Source: Pelodera strongyloides
Taxonomy: Eukaryota; Nematoda; Chromadorea; Rhabditida; Rhabditidae
Direction of reading: 5' to 3'
NCBI GenBank assembly: GCA_036852015.1
Contig: JAANDG010000417.1
Location: 62,001-126,000 of the forward strand
DNA: 64,000 nucleotides
Part shown: piece by piece, positions 24,066 to 35,979 of the stretch
How positions within the stretch are numbered: position 1 is the stretch's first letter
Layout of the letters: the number at the start of each line of letters is the position of its first letter
Notes under the pieces: generated by a model
The model's input: only the letters and a program-made list of their open reading frames with translations
The model's database searches: none
Told to the model about the DNA's origin: nothing
Program-made: the position numbers and the translations under genes

Positions 24066-25046
24066 AACAGGCCAGGAGCGCGGAAACATGCGAAACTCGG
24101 GAAATTTTTATTCGCACAAACCTGGCGTGCTACTGGCGAACTGGTAGCCACTTGCGAGAGCCTTGCTAAAAAGCGAACGATCATGATATTTTCGATTTTC
24201 ACCAATTTGTTTATAAACCAATAGAATATGCATTTTCGCGATCTTTGCTAATTGTAATTGTAAAACAAACAAAAAAGTTGTCTGTATATAAACCAGTCTA
24301 ACCTTCGCTGTATCTAACAATAAGCGATGTCCATACCTTTATTAGTTCTTATGCTTATGCATAAGAAACATGTCACTATGTGTACATAGTTTGCACGTCG
24401 AATGCAGAAAAAAATATTTTGTGGCTTTGCCAATATCGTTTCTATTTATACCCTGTCATTCTGCAGGATATTTTTTTGCCTTTTAACGGATGGATTTTTG
24501 CAAGATTTTTACAGGTTTTGTACTGTAAATCGTAAATGTTAAGGTTACCAACGAGAAACTTTCGCAGCTCAAGCCAAATAGTAATCTTTCTTTTGTTTAG
24601 TGAGTTTTTTAGTTTGTATACTGTACGTTGTATAATTTATTGTATCTGTATAATTGTTTCTTGATAGTTTTATGTTTTGTAATTATAACAATTAGCTGAT
24701 AATTCGTTGATCAAAAAATCAATATCACCATTTGCATATCCTTCGCATTTTACGAATCGATTTTATTCACAACTTTTACCCACAGGATAATTTATTAAGT
24801 ACTTTCATTATCATGAATCATGATTTTTTTATTATTGTCTTGTTTTGCAAACAAAATAGTTACGGGTGCTACGAAGCTTTACATCTAGTTTTTTTCGTAG
24901 AACCGAAGCATGTCGACTTCATGTTGGTTAGTGTTTATGTATGTATATCCTGTGTCCTAATAAATTTTAACTTATTTTCCTTGTCGTGAAAAATAGGTGA
25001 GGTTATGAAACATCGTAAAACATTGAGATTTAGACTGCTTCACAGA

Positions 25047-25108
25047 GCCTACGCCTAAGCCTAACTCTAAGCCTAAGCCTAAGCCTAACTCTAAGCCTAA
25101 GCCTAAGC
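25047..25108. repeat. Interstitial telomere-like array (GCCTAA)n
   Basis: GCCTAAGCCTAA-type hexamers, the complement of the nematode telomere unit TTAGGC, are interspersed with CTCTAA variants over about 60 bases. Intergenic. Confidence 0.8.
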
Positions 25109-25213
25109 AACTCTTTCAGGAAATATAATTCAAGAAAGTTTTACGACCAATTTTACACCATGAAAAAGGAGCGAATGTGCGTCGTTGTAGTATATTCTCG
25201 AAGCAAAACTTTT

Positions 25214-25394
25214 TCAAAGCAAAACACGGGCCCGTTTTTGAAGCTCATCGTGGACAGCTGAATTCTTACCTATTTATACTTTTTGCCCGAATTTAGCTCG
25301 ATGTTTTATTCTAGTTTATGTTCATTTGCATAAGCTGCATAAGAATGCTGGTGTACTCGATGTGTTTCAAAAACCAGCCGGTATTTCGCTTTAA
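25214..25394. mobile_element. TTAA MITE, family A
   Basis: Left end CAAAGCAAAACACGGGCCCG is diverged, right end CCGGTATTTCGCTTTAA is intact; standard core. Confidence 0.75.
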
Positions 25395-25855
25395 AGCAAA
25401 TTTGGCGGATACAATTACGGAACAAAGCAATAAAACACCCAATTTTACGGCCTCTGCAGCAGTCGGTGATAAGGGTGTCACACTTCCTATTATTCTTACA
25501 ATTAGTAGAGGTTCTACGCTTTCTATTATAATTTATAATAGCTCAATTGTATTACATTTTCTTTCTTTATTAATTAATTAATTCCTGATCATTATTCTTT
25601 CACAGCTTCTAGTTTTGGACCTATTATGTATTGTGTGTAACAAGCAAGAAAATAGAGAGTATACAACCATTTTAATAGACGTTGTTAGTATTCAGTCATG
25701 TTATTTTACAATTAACTAAGTACAGATAAGTTGAAGCAGGATTGATATATTTCTGAACTTTCCACCCTTGTTGGTGTGCTGAAAAGCGAATAAAAAGTTC
25801 AACATGTTCAAATGAGCAAGTTCTAGGAGGTTTTGTACTTTTACTTATTCAGGAC

Positions 25856-28800
25856 ATGCCGGAAATCAAGGTTGAACCTTTGCAATCACTATTCTGGAAA
25901 GAACTCGACGCCTTAGTAGTCACCGGTCTCGATGACTATCAACTATATCATATAGAACTTAGGTAATCAGTATAACATTAGTGTCTTGTATTTATTTTGT
26001 ATTATAATAAAAACAGAAAAATAAATATAATGAAATATAAACAATATGAAAGTGTCAAAACAAGGATTATACGGAAAGGTATTAGAAATGGTGATTGAAA
26101 ATGTAAAATAGAGACATACGATAATAAGGAATGAATTAGTAAGAAATGACGTTGAATATAATAATAATAATAATTTATTACGCACACATACAATTCATGA
26201 GAAAAATATATGCAACGTACAGTTTTGTCGAGTAAAGCAAGAATATCAATCAAGGTACCGGGTTTCGACCCCTGAGCCACATACGAGGATTTTACGGTGT
26301 CGGGATCTCATCAATGTGAGCCACGGATCCTAAGATGTGTCATTTATAAAAACATTCCTCGTATACACTATAATAAGAGGAATGTTTCATGTGGACTGTT
26401 TTTGTGCACTAGAATAATATTTTTTTCATACTAATCGTTTTATTTAAAGCCTTACGCACAAAACGAAATTCCGTTCGGTCGCCTATTATTTTTCTGATGA
26501 AAATGGCGAAATCGACCTCGGCAGAACGGCACCAGTATTTGGAATGTACAGAGGTCAGTTACTTTTTTATTTCCTCTTTTTTTTTATTCGAGCGAGGGAC
26601 AGAGAGAAAGAGAGTGAAGAGGCGAGAAAGAGAGAGAGAGAGATAGAGAGAGAGAAGATACGAGAGAGAGTGAGAGAGATCGGATGGAGAGAGAGAGAAA
26701 AGGGAAATAATAGAAATTCAATCTCCCTTTCAAGGATCTGTGGATCTGTCCTAGGTGTCGACAAGATGGGCCTCTTCACCTCGCTTTACACGCACCCTTC
26801 TGAACCAATGACAAGCAAACTTAAGCTGAGCCCCTTACCGGAGAGCCTCACCTACACCATGACTGTATACTTGCAGGATACCAAGAAGAGTGTCATAGAG
26901 GTAGGGATTTAGATGATTATTTTATAGATATAGTGATTATTTTCCTAGTCATTTGTCTTCTGATGAAATCGAAATACCGGCCGGTTTTTGAAACGTATCA
27001 TGGATTGGGGTAGAGTTTTTATTCCAATTTATGCTCATTTGCATATGCTGCATAGGAAAGCAGGTGTACTCGATGCGTTTTAAATATCAGCTATTTCGTT
27101 TTGAAGCCACTCTGGTTACTATCTTACAGTTGGCAAAAAGAGGGCAGGTAGGAGTAGTATGTTAAAGGGACAGGCCCATCAAAATAAACCTACATTTACG
27201 ATACGTTCATAATGACTATCAAGCATTTTTATTACAATATATACAAACTAAATTTCACCATTATTCGCCCTAGACAACTTTTTTTCCAATGCGCCCTGCT
27301 CAAATGTATACCAGAAAACTGCAGATTTCAAAGCTATATATGCAAATTTTAATCGCATTATAATTTCACGATAAATTTGCATTGACGACAAGGATATTTG
27401 CGGCTCTACGGTATACATTTGAGCAGAGCGCATCGGAAAAAAGTTTTCAATGGCAAATAAATGTGAAATTTAGTTTGTATATATTGTAATAAAAACGCTT
27501 GATAGTCACTATGGACGTATCGTAAATATAGGTTTACTTTGATGGGCCTGTCCCTTTAAGTAATAAATAAGAGTGTTTTGAAGATTTTTTTAGAAGGAGA
27601 TCACACGAACAATCGTGGCAGAAAATGTTACTCGGCAAGTAATTGACCACCCAACACTGGAGGGAGTGTTATTTATGCCCAAAAGTAAACGTAACTCGTT
27701 TTTTTATTCCTTTTTTTATTAGTTTGTTGAGATAGGAGAAGTAGAGAAGTACCTATGCTAGAGAAGTACAAAATATGTACATAGTACATATTTTGCCATG
27801 GCGTGTATTTGGGTTATTAGATAGATAAACTAAAATTGAATCCGGATGAGGTCACTTCAAATTCGTCTTTTCACTTCAATTATCCATAAATATAAAAAGT
27901 TACCAAGAGAAATACCTTTCCAGTGCAGTGCCAATTTACTGGAAATTTAACCCAGGGGAAATTTAATTCCTTCGGTCGGTATTTGGTTTTTAACAAAATG
28001 GGGTGGTTTCTAAATCGCAACAGGACTTGGTTATTTTTCTGGATTTTTTTGGCTTGCGTGTTTTTCTTTTTATATTAAGGATCACTGAAGTAAAAATACG
28101 AGCTTGAACAATATGCTGGAAGTAGTATCATGTATAAATATTATTTGAAACATAATAGTTATGACAAAAAACGCAATAGAATAAGTGAAGAGAAAGTCGT
28201 CTATAAGATTACCAGCAACTTAGGTGAGCCTAAGTTATGTTATTGCAAAACAGTAAAATTTCCGGTAACTAACAGCCATTTTAGGCAACGCTCCACTTCC
28301 ATGCGTAGTCGATATGTACGGTGTTGCGATGGGAACTCGTGAGCATAGGTTTGAAATCTTAAAGCGAAATACTGGCCGGTTTTTGAAACGCGTCGAGTAC
28401 ACCAGCATTCTTATGCGGCATATGCAAATGAACATAAATTTGAATAAAAAATCGAGCTAAATTCGAGCAAATTAACATAGATACGTTAGAATTTAGATGT
28501 CTACGATGCGTTTCAAAAACCGGCAGGTATTTCGCTTTAAACAGATCTGCATTTCATAAGAAAAAAGTCTATCATAGCAATGACCACAGCGAAGCGCATC
28601 ATATTTGATCTCAAGCGAAATTTATCCATTGTAATTAGCTATCTTATTATATAAAGAAGAAGAGTTTGTAACGGAGTCCGCAACGAAATCCGCCATTGCT
28701 TTTCCTACGTTTCAGGCAATTGGTATAAGTAGTCCAACTTTTGGCAACTCCAAAATAAGCAAATTGAGTCTTAGTGCATTAATTATAGACAATACGTTTC

Positions 28801-29135
28801 AGACGTATCATATAAGCATGTCCATTTTCGTGAGTCTTTGAAGTAACACCTACGTGGTATTGGAAAGCCGCCTCGGGCGGCGATAGAGGTCTGGTATTTA
28901 TAATACGACGAGTTACATACGAGACAGCAAGATTTGTTGCAGGGCAGCAATGTTAGCTGCGGAAGGATATTGTACGCTAGCGCTAGCCATCTTTGGAACC
29001 GGAAAATTAAGCAAACGACACGAGGATGTTACTTCGGAATACCTACAGGTTTGGATTCGTAGCAAATGAAATATTTTTTTCCCTTTTCGATTTCCTTGTT
29101 TTCGATTTCGATTTCGACTTCGATTTCGATACGCA

Positions 29136-29183
<48 letters not shown>

Positions 29184-32100
29184 CTCTCTCTCTATCTTTC
29201 TCTCTTTCTCACTCTTTCTAGAAAAAAACGAATATTATATGCTCTTTTCAGGAGGCCATTAACTATATCACAAGTCTTCCCTTCACACAAAACCAGTGTG
29301 CCATTGTTGGCACTTCCTTCGGAGGTACACTGGGATACCACACAGCGTTTAAAACGGAAAAGGTTCGTCAACACTCCACAAATTGTGTTTATCCTATCCA
29401 AAAATTCGCTCTAAGCACTTCTTTTGTGTTCCGAGTTCCTACTGCGGAAACTGGGCTGGAATATTCTTCCTCAAACATTTTGGCCTTTTTTTAGTTTTGT
29501 TGTACGAGGTTGTGGAGTTTTCAAGCAGCAAAGTTGAACAATTCTTTGCCGTAGTTATGAGCCTTTAAAGGAGGAGGCTCACGAGAATGAAGTGCTCAAA
29601 TACTTTCCTTTTATCGAAAGATGATGCTATTAAATTCTGAAAGACATGCTCTACAAAGCAAAAGCTTTTAATTGGAAGGAGTAAATCAATATAAAACTAA
29701 GAATTCTATTAAAATTTTGGATCGTAGTAAATAGTTGATTTCCATAGTGGGTATGCAAATTTTGTGCTGGCTTGCAAAACGACTTGTAAATTTGCATGCC
29801 CACTATGGAAATCAGCCGGTATTTTGCTTTAAAGCCGTATTGTGCCTACTTTGGTAAATTTGCATATGATACCCAAATACTATGCATCCTATGCAAATTT
29901 GGTGCCCGTCGTGCAAGCTTCCTGCACCAAATTTACATAGGATACATAGAGTACGTATCATATGCAAATTTCCCAAAGTATTTACAAGTTACAATACTGC
30001 TCTAAAATATATCCACTTATCATAATCTAGGTAAAATGCGCCGTAAGCATCAATGGACAGCGTGGACACTACATGGTTTCACAACTCAACGAAAACGGCG
30101 AGAAACTACCCTGGACACCGTAGGTTATCAATTATTTTTGTGGTGATTGTGTAATGTAAACAGGCAACCTTCTTGAAAAGGCCAAAAGATGAATTGTTTA
30201 GGAAAGTAATAGGCAGAGCCAATTTGCAAACTAATTACTGTCCCACTGTGTGATTAATTCGATCTCTCGTATCGTTGAACTCATTTAAATTGAAATAGGC
30301 TCTAGCTCTCTACTTGGAATATTTTTATTATAAAACTTATCTATAATCTAAATCAAGAAGCATACCGGAGGACCAAACAATATGAAGACAAGTAGTAGTC
30401 CAACTATCGATTTGAAGGACAAAGGAAACACAACATATGTTTAAAGAACACATTTACTAAAAAGCGTGCAAAGCAACTAGTGTGCAGAGTCGTTCGTAAA
30501 CAAAATATAGTAAAACACCAAACTAATAAGCAGGAGGAGAGAAAAGAGAAACATTCAATAACTTACTCTATCGACAACATACACAATACATTTTCAACAC
30601 TTAACTAACAAACCCGGCTAAGCTAAGTAAAAGTTATCTAATCTTATAAAAAGAGAAAGTGTAGAAAAAGTGTGAATCTCCATTCTCTCTCTCGTTTAAA
30701 ACAATACCAGTTGCTTCCGCCCTCTCTTGCCAGCTGTCGCTGCAAGAGAGTTCGTCTGCAAACATTTGCAAAATAAACAAATGCTTACACGAAAACACTA
30801 GACATCTAACGAAATAAACATCTAACGAAATAAAAGATATAATTACATTATAATTACATTACAAAATTAACAAAGGATGAAAGTAATAATAAAAGGTATG
30901 GTAGGCAAAGGATAAAGATGGATCATGTTATAACATGATACCCCGTTTCGACGGCCAATTGTACACCGCACCGCATAACCGCATGACCGCATGACCGCAC
31001 AAACACCGCATGCGGTCAAACACCGCACAGAAACCGCACAAGTTTACTAGACACCGCACAGACACCGCACGAGTTTACTAGACACCGCATAGACACCGCA
31101 CCCTGCCAGACACCGCATAGACACCGCACCGTGTTGACGCTGCCAGTGGTGATAAGCTTGCGTGTCCAAGACAAGCTGGAAGTGCCAACTTGTTTGTCGG
31201 GTATCAGAATTGCCAGAATACACTACTACCTCGTTTTTGTACGCAGATGATAGAAATTAAAATCGTTTACGCTGTTGTCTATCGTCACAACTGATGGAAA
31301 CGTACCCCTAAAGCCTTATTTGTAAAGAATTATATAGTTTACTGTCTAGATAGGAACCAATGAGTGTTCTGGATTCCGCATAAGGTACTGTGAGATATAA
31401 GTTAGAACCTGCATTATACGATATCGTTTGAGATAAATCTCCCTTGCTCACTAGGAGCCGCCTTGTCATCGCAAACCAAACGAGGTCTCGCTTTGGGTTT
31501 GTCAGACCACTTACAACTGCATATCTGACAGGCTCGTTCTCAAGCATGAGTGCGAAGATACTCAGCGTTTTGTTCTGCTGATGATAATAGTATATGCACA
31601 TAAAAATCTTTATGATACGAATTGTATGTGAGAAAAGAGGCACCGCATAGAGGAAACTGACCGTGAAACAACCGCACACTTATTGTTAGAAAGGTGCGCC
31701 GCTCCTGTGGCCGACGGTGGCGCGGTTCATAAAAAAACGCAGATATAAGTTAGAACCATGCAGATATCGGTTGAGATAAATCTCCCTTGCTCACTAGGAG
31801 CCGCCTCATTAAAAATCGGCTCATCAAAAAACGCAGAGCATCCCGCTAATGGCGCGGCTCGTTATACAAAAAACGCAGGGCATACCAGTAAGCATACAAA
31901 TAACTCGCTTATAATCCAATAAACTTATTTCCATGTTTTGTAATTAAATAAGGTAACAAAGGCAATGTTCGATAATAATAAAAACAATGCAGTCAACAAA
32001 TATATTTGTAATGTCCAGATAGGGATAGTTTAGAATTATTAAACAATGAGAAATCGCAACAGCAATTAGTAAAAAGATACTTGCTGATCGGGATCTTAAA

Positions 32101-35100
32101 TGGATAGGTTCACCTCGAATTGCACCTTTTTTGTAATTTATATAGTCTGATAGAGTATTTATGGTAAGTTTTCGCTATCATCCATGTTATTTCAGTTTCT
32201 ATAGTGGGAAACTAGTAGAATTTTACATACAGTAAGAAATTTACATACACATGCGGCGTGTTTTGCATACACCTAATGTAAAACTTCGCAAAAATGGAAA
32301 AGTGAACTTGGATGGTACTTTCGCGGCGAATTCGCGCGAAAGTGTAACATAAATACTCTATGACCTATGACGGTCAAAATGCAAAAATTGCAGCAAATTT
32401 CCTTTTCCCCAAAATAGGAGAGCTTGCTCAAAAAGCTAAACTACTTCGAATTTATAAAACAATTGGAGTATAGCCGTGGTAAGTGGGAAATAGCGTAGCA
32501 GGGCTGGAGACGCTAGAAGATACAGGGCCTTTTTATCATCCTCTGTCTATCACAACAATCTCTGCACCTCCAACCCTGTCACGCTATTTCCCATTTAGCT
32601 AGGCTGCGGTACTCCAATTGTTTTATATATTCGAGCTAGTTTAGCTTCTTGAGCAAGCTCTCCTACCTCGGGGACAAAAGGTAATTTTATGTAATTTTAT
32701 GTAATTTTCGCATTTTAAAGGTTTTCGCCCATACTATCAATAGAAAGCATTCAAAAAGGTGCAAATCCTAGTGAACCTTCCCTTTAAAGGGTCGAGCTCA
32801 CGAGAAAGTTACTTTTTGTGTTACGTTTTTATATTATTCCGGTTCTTCATACGAGTTTACACATCGCAGTGTAATATATTATTCGAAACGATACATGTCA
32901 TATTCGGACTACTTTTTTATCGGGCTTCTCCGTGAATATGCGTTGCTGCACTGCGCGGTAACTGAACCCATCCATGTATTATTGACTGCTAACTGTTTAC
33001 CGCGCACCTACCCGGTTAACTATTTACCGCGCACCTAGCCGGTAAACATTTTCTTTATGAAAAGATTTCGTTTCGTTTACACAAACAAAAGACCAAGTAA
33101 ACTCTTATCCTTTATATAATAAGATATGCATCGACAAAAGAGGCAGGACTATCGTTGAAAACTTTTTGAAATCATCGGCAAAGCATCTGATTTGAATATT
33201 TCAGGTTAGCTGAATGAAAACATCTGATTTATATATTTAAAGGCTCCGTGACACTTCAGAGAGGTGTTTTCGCGTCTTAGCTTACTGGATAGAAAATTGT
33301 GGAATTCCATCAGCAGTAATAGAAAATAAATTCTTCTTTTTTTCAGCTAGACATCCTATGGAAATACTATAGACAGAGTTACATGACGGTATGAATAGCT
33401 CTCATCATTCATATGAGCAAGGGCATTGACCTGTTCTAATCACCAATTCAAATTGTTGCCCTATTAGGGTTGCTTCTTCTATTACCATAGATAGTACGAT
33501 TAGTGCCAGGTTCCGCAACTACTTCAATTGAGCATTTTTTACCAGAAACTATTTGCCCAGTTTAGCTAAACATAGTATAATCAGATTTTCTTCTTCTAAA
33601 CGTAGTGGACAGTGGAAAGGGGCCGAAAATGTAAGGATTTTGCCGGGTTTTAGAATTTCATTGTTGTAAAACAAAATGAATATCAAATAATCAGCAAGTA
33701 GCATACTCTGAATTGCTCAAAAGTTTTCTCTAGTGGTCTCCTCCACTCCTCCAAAGTGTGGTGTCTTTTCTCACGTAAAAACATTATGATTATCAGCAGA
33801 ACAAAACGCCGCGTAAACCGTTCACAATACTTCGACAAGCACATTTAGTCAACCATCCAGAATTGTGGCCACGATATTTAATTTATATCATCTGCGGACA
33901 AAAACGAGGTAGTAGTGTGCCATCGGAAGACTTTTTATTTCCCTATGTATTTTCTCAACAACATATTTGTAATTTCTAGGTCCAAAAGAACCATACACAT
34001 TAATGTGGAATCCAGAACACTAGAATCATTGTGTCTACGAAGTGGTTCACGTCAAGAAAAATGCACTTGCAAAGCAATTCTGGCAATTCTGATACCTGAC
34101 AAACAAGTTGGCACTTCCAGCTTGTCTTGGACACGCAAGCTTATCACCACTGGCAGCGTCAACACGGTGCGGTGTCTATGCGGTGTCTGGCAGGGTGCGG
34201 TGTCTATGCGGTGTCTAGTAAACTCGTGCGGTGTCTGTGCGGTGTCTAGTAAACTTGCGCGGTTTCTGTGCGGTGTTTGACCTCATGCGGTGTTTGTGCG
34301 GTCATGCGGTCATGCGGTTATGCGGTGCGGTGTACAATTGGCCGTTTCGGCCCTATCGTATACGAGTATTTTACCCGGGCTGGGTCTCATCAGTGCGATG
34401 ACCCGGGCTTATAGAAGAGTCCACATTTTACACTGTTTATTCAAGAGTGATGCCAGACAACATGCCCCTCGTCGAATACTTCAACGGATTCGTTTCCTAC
34501 AGTCAAATGTACGGGTCGTGCCAACTTGAAGATGAACATATGCTGAGATTTGAAGATGTCAAGGATCACCAACAATTTCTCTACATTGTGAGTGATTTTT
34601 TTTTTTGAATTCCAATTGATGCCACCATCCTATCATATAAAAAAGAATAGTTTGAAATTTAAAGCTTTGTGCGACCGCAACGTTTTTCTACGTTTCAGGT
34701 GTTTGGTATAAGTAGGCCAACTCTCCAAAATAAACGCAATTGATTCTTATAAACTTTGGAATATATGATTCAGACGTCTCATATAAAAAAGCCCAGTTTC
34801 TGCAAACACTGCGTAGTATTGGAAAGCCGCCTCAGGAAGCGATAGCCGTCTGTTATCATATAAAACAATCCCCAATGGCCTCTAAGGGCGAATGCCTCAG
34901 CGTTAGGTCCAAACTGATAAATGGGAGGCCGAGTAGGCGACGGTAATAGAGTAACTAACACCTTGTGGAATCCTACAAAATGAATTAGATGAATTAGGAG
35001 TGACCGACATGTACGGGAATATACTATTTACAGGCGGGTGGTGACGATCGTGCCATCGACAGTTCTGTACAAGGAAAAGAGATAGACGAAATCTTCAAAA

Positions 35101-35676
35101 AGATGAACCGGACTGATCAGTATCAATTAGTGGAACTCAAGGGATGCGGACATATTATTGATCCACCGTACATACCCGTTACGGACTATCTATATCAAGG
35201 AGGTAAGCTTCCGGCAGTAGCAGCGCAAAGCAAAAAAGATTCGCCGCTCCGCTGTGGCGGAACGCTCTCTTTTTGGCACGACGACTGCTCACGATTCGCT
35301 TCGGACAAGCCTTAGTGCTTAGTATAATTCGTTAACTTTGAGATATGCTCGATACCCTCTTACATACATATGTAGTTTTTCATTCAGTGTAAGTGTCTAA
35401 GCAGTTAAGTGAATGATTGTGCAAATAAATAGAAGAGGGGTTTATGATGGAGCATAAATCGTGGCATGAATGCTTGTTTGTAGGATTTATTATTATTTGG
35501 CATGTGTGATACCTATTTTCTATTCTAATTACAGAAAATATATTTTTAATCCAGGTCGCTACATGGCTTTCGGTGGTGCTCCATATACACATGGAAAAGG
35601 GCAAATTGAAGCGTGGAGGATATTGCTAGACTTTCTCAAGAAAAATTTGGTTTCCAAAACCCGAAGCAAACTTTAA
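25856..35676 (+). CDS. Acyl-CoA thioesterase / BAAT-family alpha/beta hydrolase with peroxisomal SKL tail, 416 aa
   Basis: Hydrolyses acyl-CoA to free acid and CoA, or transfers the acyl group to an amino acid as in bile acid-CoA:amino acid N-acyltransferase; probably peroxisomal. Exons: 25856-25962, 26450-26553, 26755-26900, 27594-27684, 28285-28348, 28943-29048, 29252-29362, 30031-30119, 34446-34587, 35034-35202, 35555-35676; all phases agree. The N-terminal beta-sandwich domain (1-130) has the family signature around DKMGLFTSLYTHPSEP. The hydrolase domain follows: PLPCVVDMYG, nucleophile Ser228 in GTSFGG, Asp324/325 in AGGDDR, and His360 in GHIIDPPY. These positions match human ACOT1/BAAT spacing; a Ser nucleophile favours thioesterase, since BAAT uses Cys. 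The protein ends in SKL, a canonical PTS1. Length is normal for the family (about 420 aa). AATAAA lies at 35749. The ATG at 25856 sits three bases after an acceptor-like TTATTCAG, consistent with trans-splicing. Odd: the acceptor at 34445 is TTCAAG, and intron 8 is 4.3 kb of nested repeats. Confidence 0.92.
26596..26702. repeat. GA microsatellite, thioesterase intron 2
   Basis: Interrupted (GA)n between exons 2 and 3. Confidence 0.9.
26964..27103. mobile_element. TTAA MITE, family A, shortened, thioesterase intron 3
   Basis: Ends AATCGAAATACCGGCCGG and TCAGCTATTTCGTTTTGA, with an internal deletion near the core. Confidence 0.65.
27162..27559. mobile_element. TTAA foldback, family B, thioesterase intron 3
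   Basis: TTAAAGGGACAGGCCCATC and its inverted copy; long arms including ATATACAAACTAAATTTCAC. About 398 bp, ending 35 bases before exon 4. Confidence 0.75.
28359..28540. mobile_element. TTAA MITE, family A, 10 bp after thioesterase exon 5
   Basis: Complete, TTAA at both ends. It begins 10 bases beyond the exon 5 donor (GTTTGA at 28349), so insertion was only just outside the splice site. Confidence 0.8.
28650..28925. repeat. Dispersed repeat, copy 1, thioesterase intron 5
   Basis: Shares blocks with 34660-34945: GGTATAAGTAG.CCAACT, CAGACGT.TCATATAA, and GTATTGGAAAGCCGCCTC. Ends just before exon 6. Confidence 0.55.
29132..29214. repeat. CT microsatellite, thioesterase intron 6
   Basis: CT repeats follow a short CGATTT repeat (29087-29130) and end 37 bases before exon 7. 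Confidence 0.9.
29733..29832. mobile_element. Short palindromic element with family A terminal motif
   Basis: Arms TGATTTCCATAGTGGG..TATGCAAATTT and its reverse complement, ending GCCGGTATTTTGCTTTAA. A related but distinct palindrome continues from 29830 to about 30006. Both lie in thioesterase intron 7. Confidence 0.5.
29830..30006. mobile_element. Palindromic element, thioesterase intron 7
   Basis: Arms TTTGCATATGATAC near the left end and GTATCATATGCAAATTT near the right, with inner AAATTTGGTGC/GCACCAAATTT. It ends 25 bases before exon 8. Resembles the 57347 element in layout. Confidence 0.55.
30951..34345. mobile_element. 3.4-kb long-TIR element filling thioesterase intron 8
   Basis: Left arm starts ACGGCCAATTGTACACCGCA and consists of short ACCGCA-type repeats; the right arm is its reverse complement, ending at 34345. 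The arms run about 270-310 bp, with an extra block of about 150 bp (33925-34075) only in the right arm. A 70-bp internal direct repeat (around 31385 and 31745, with CTCCCTTGCTCACTAGGAGC) is present. No transposase is recognisable; the longest frame (31679-31308, minus, 123 codons) matches nothing I know. Non-autonomous, foldback type. Confidence 0.7.
32096..32787. mobile_element. TTAA foldback nested in the 3.4-kb element
   Basis: TTAAATGGATAGGTTCACC at the left pairs with GGTGAACC-type sequence at the right, ending CCTTTAA. Inner arms include GGAGAGCTTGCTCAA/TTGAGCAAGCTCTCC and ACTCCAATTGTTTTATA. Insertion inside the larger element dates it as younger. Confidence 0.7.
34660..34945. repeat. 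Dispersed repeat, copy 2, thioesterase intron 9
   Basis: Same direction and block order as the 28650 copy, within the same gene, suggesting recent spread of an unclassified short repeat. Confidence 0.55.
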
Positions 35677-35748
35677 ACGAAGGGAGAGTATTTAGTAATG
35701 TGAAATCACGAAGAGAAGAAAACCATTAGGCTGATTTAATTTTTTCTA

Positions 35749-35754
35749 AATAAA
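35749..35754 (+). promoter_or_regulatory. Poly(A) signal, thioesterase gene
   Basis: AATAAA 73 bases after the stop codon. Confidence 0.6.
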
Positions 35755-35979
35755 AATATCACTTGAAGTAATGTTTTTGATTGTGGAAGATAACCTAGAC
35801 TGCTCACGATTTTTTATTGGATCAAGATTCTTTTATTCTCAGCGTTACGTCACGAGTGCGTATTCCAAAATTGACCTCCGTGCAAAGGCATATGATGTTT
35901 ACGAAGTCTGGTAGTTGGACCGCGTTGCTATGGTAATACTACGGCAATCGTTGCACCAAACATCCATATTGTTGGGCAA

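Larger units (their letters stand above)
23900..25850. other. Intergenic region between receptor and thioesterase genes
   Basis: AT-rich. Holds a divergent MITE (23893-24065), an internal telomere-like array (25047-25108) and a further MITE copy (25214-25394). No gene seen. Confidence 0.55.

Noticed and set aside
31308..31679. 123-codon minus-strand frame in the 3.4-kb element
   Set aside because: No transposase motif (no DDE/DDD triad seen), and part is duplicated in the element at 31745; probably non-coding.
33330..33390. Possible extra thioesterase exon after TTTTTTCAG at 33346
   Set aside because: Every phase compatible with exon 8 meets an immediate stop (CTAG), and the protein needs no extra residues here.
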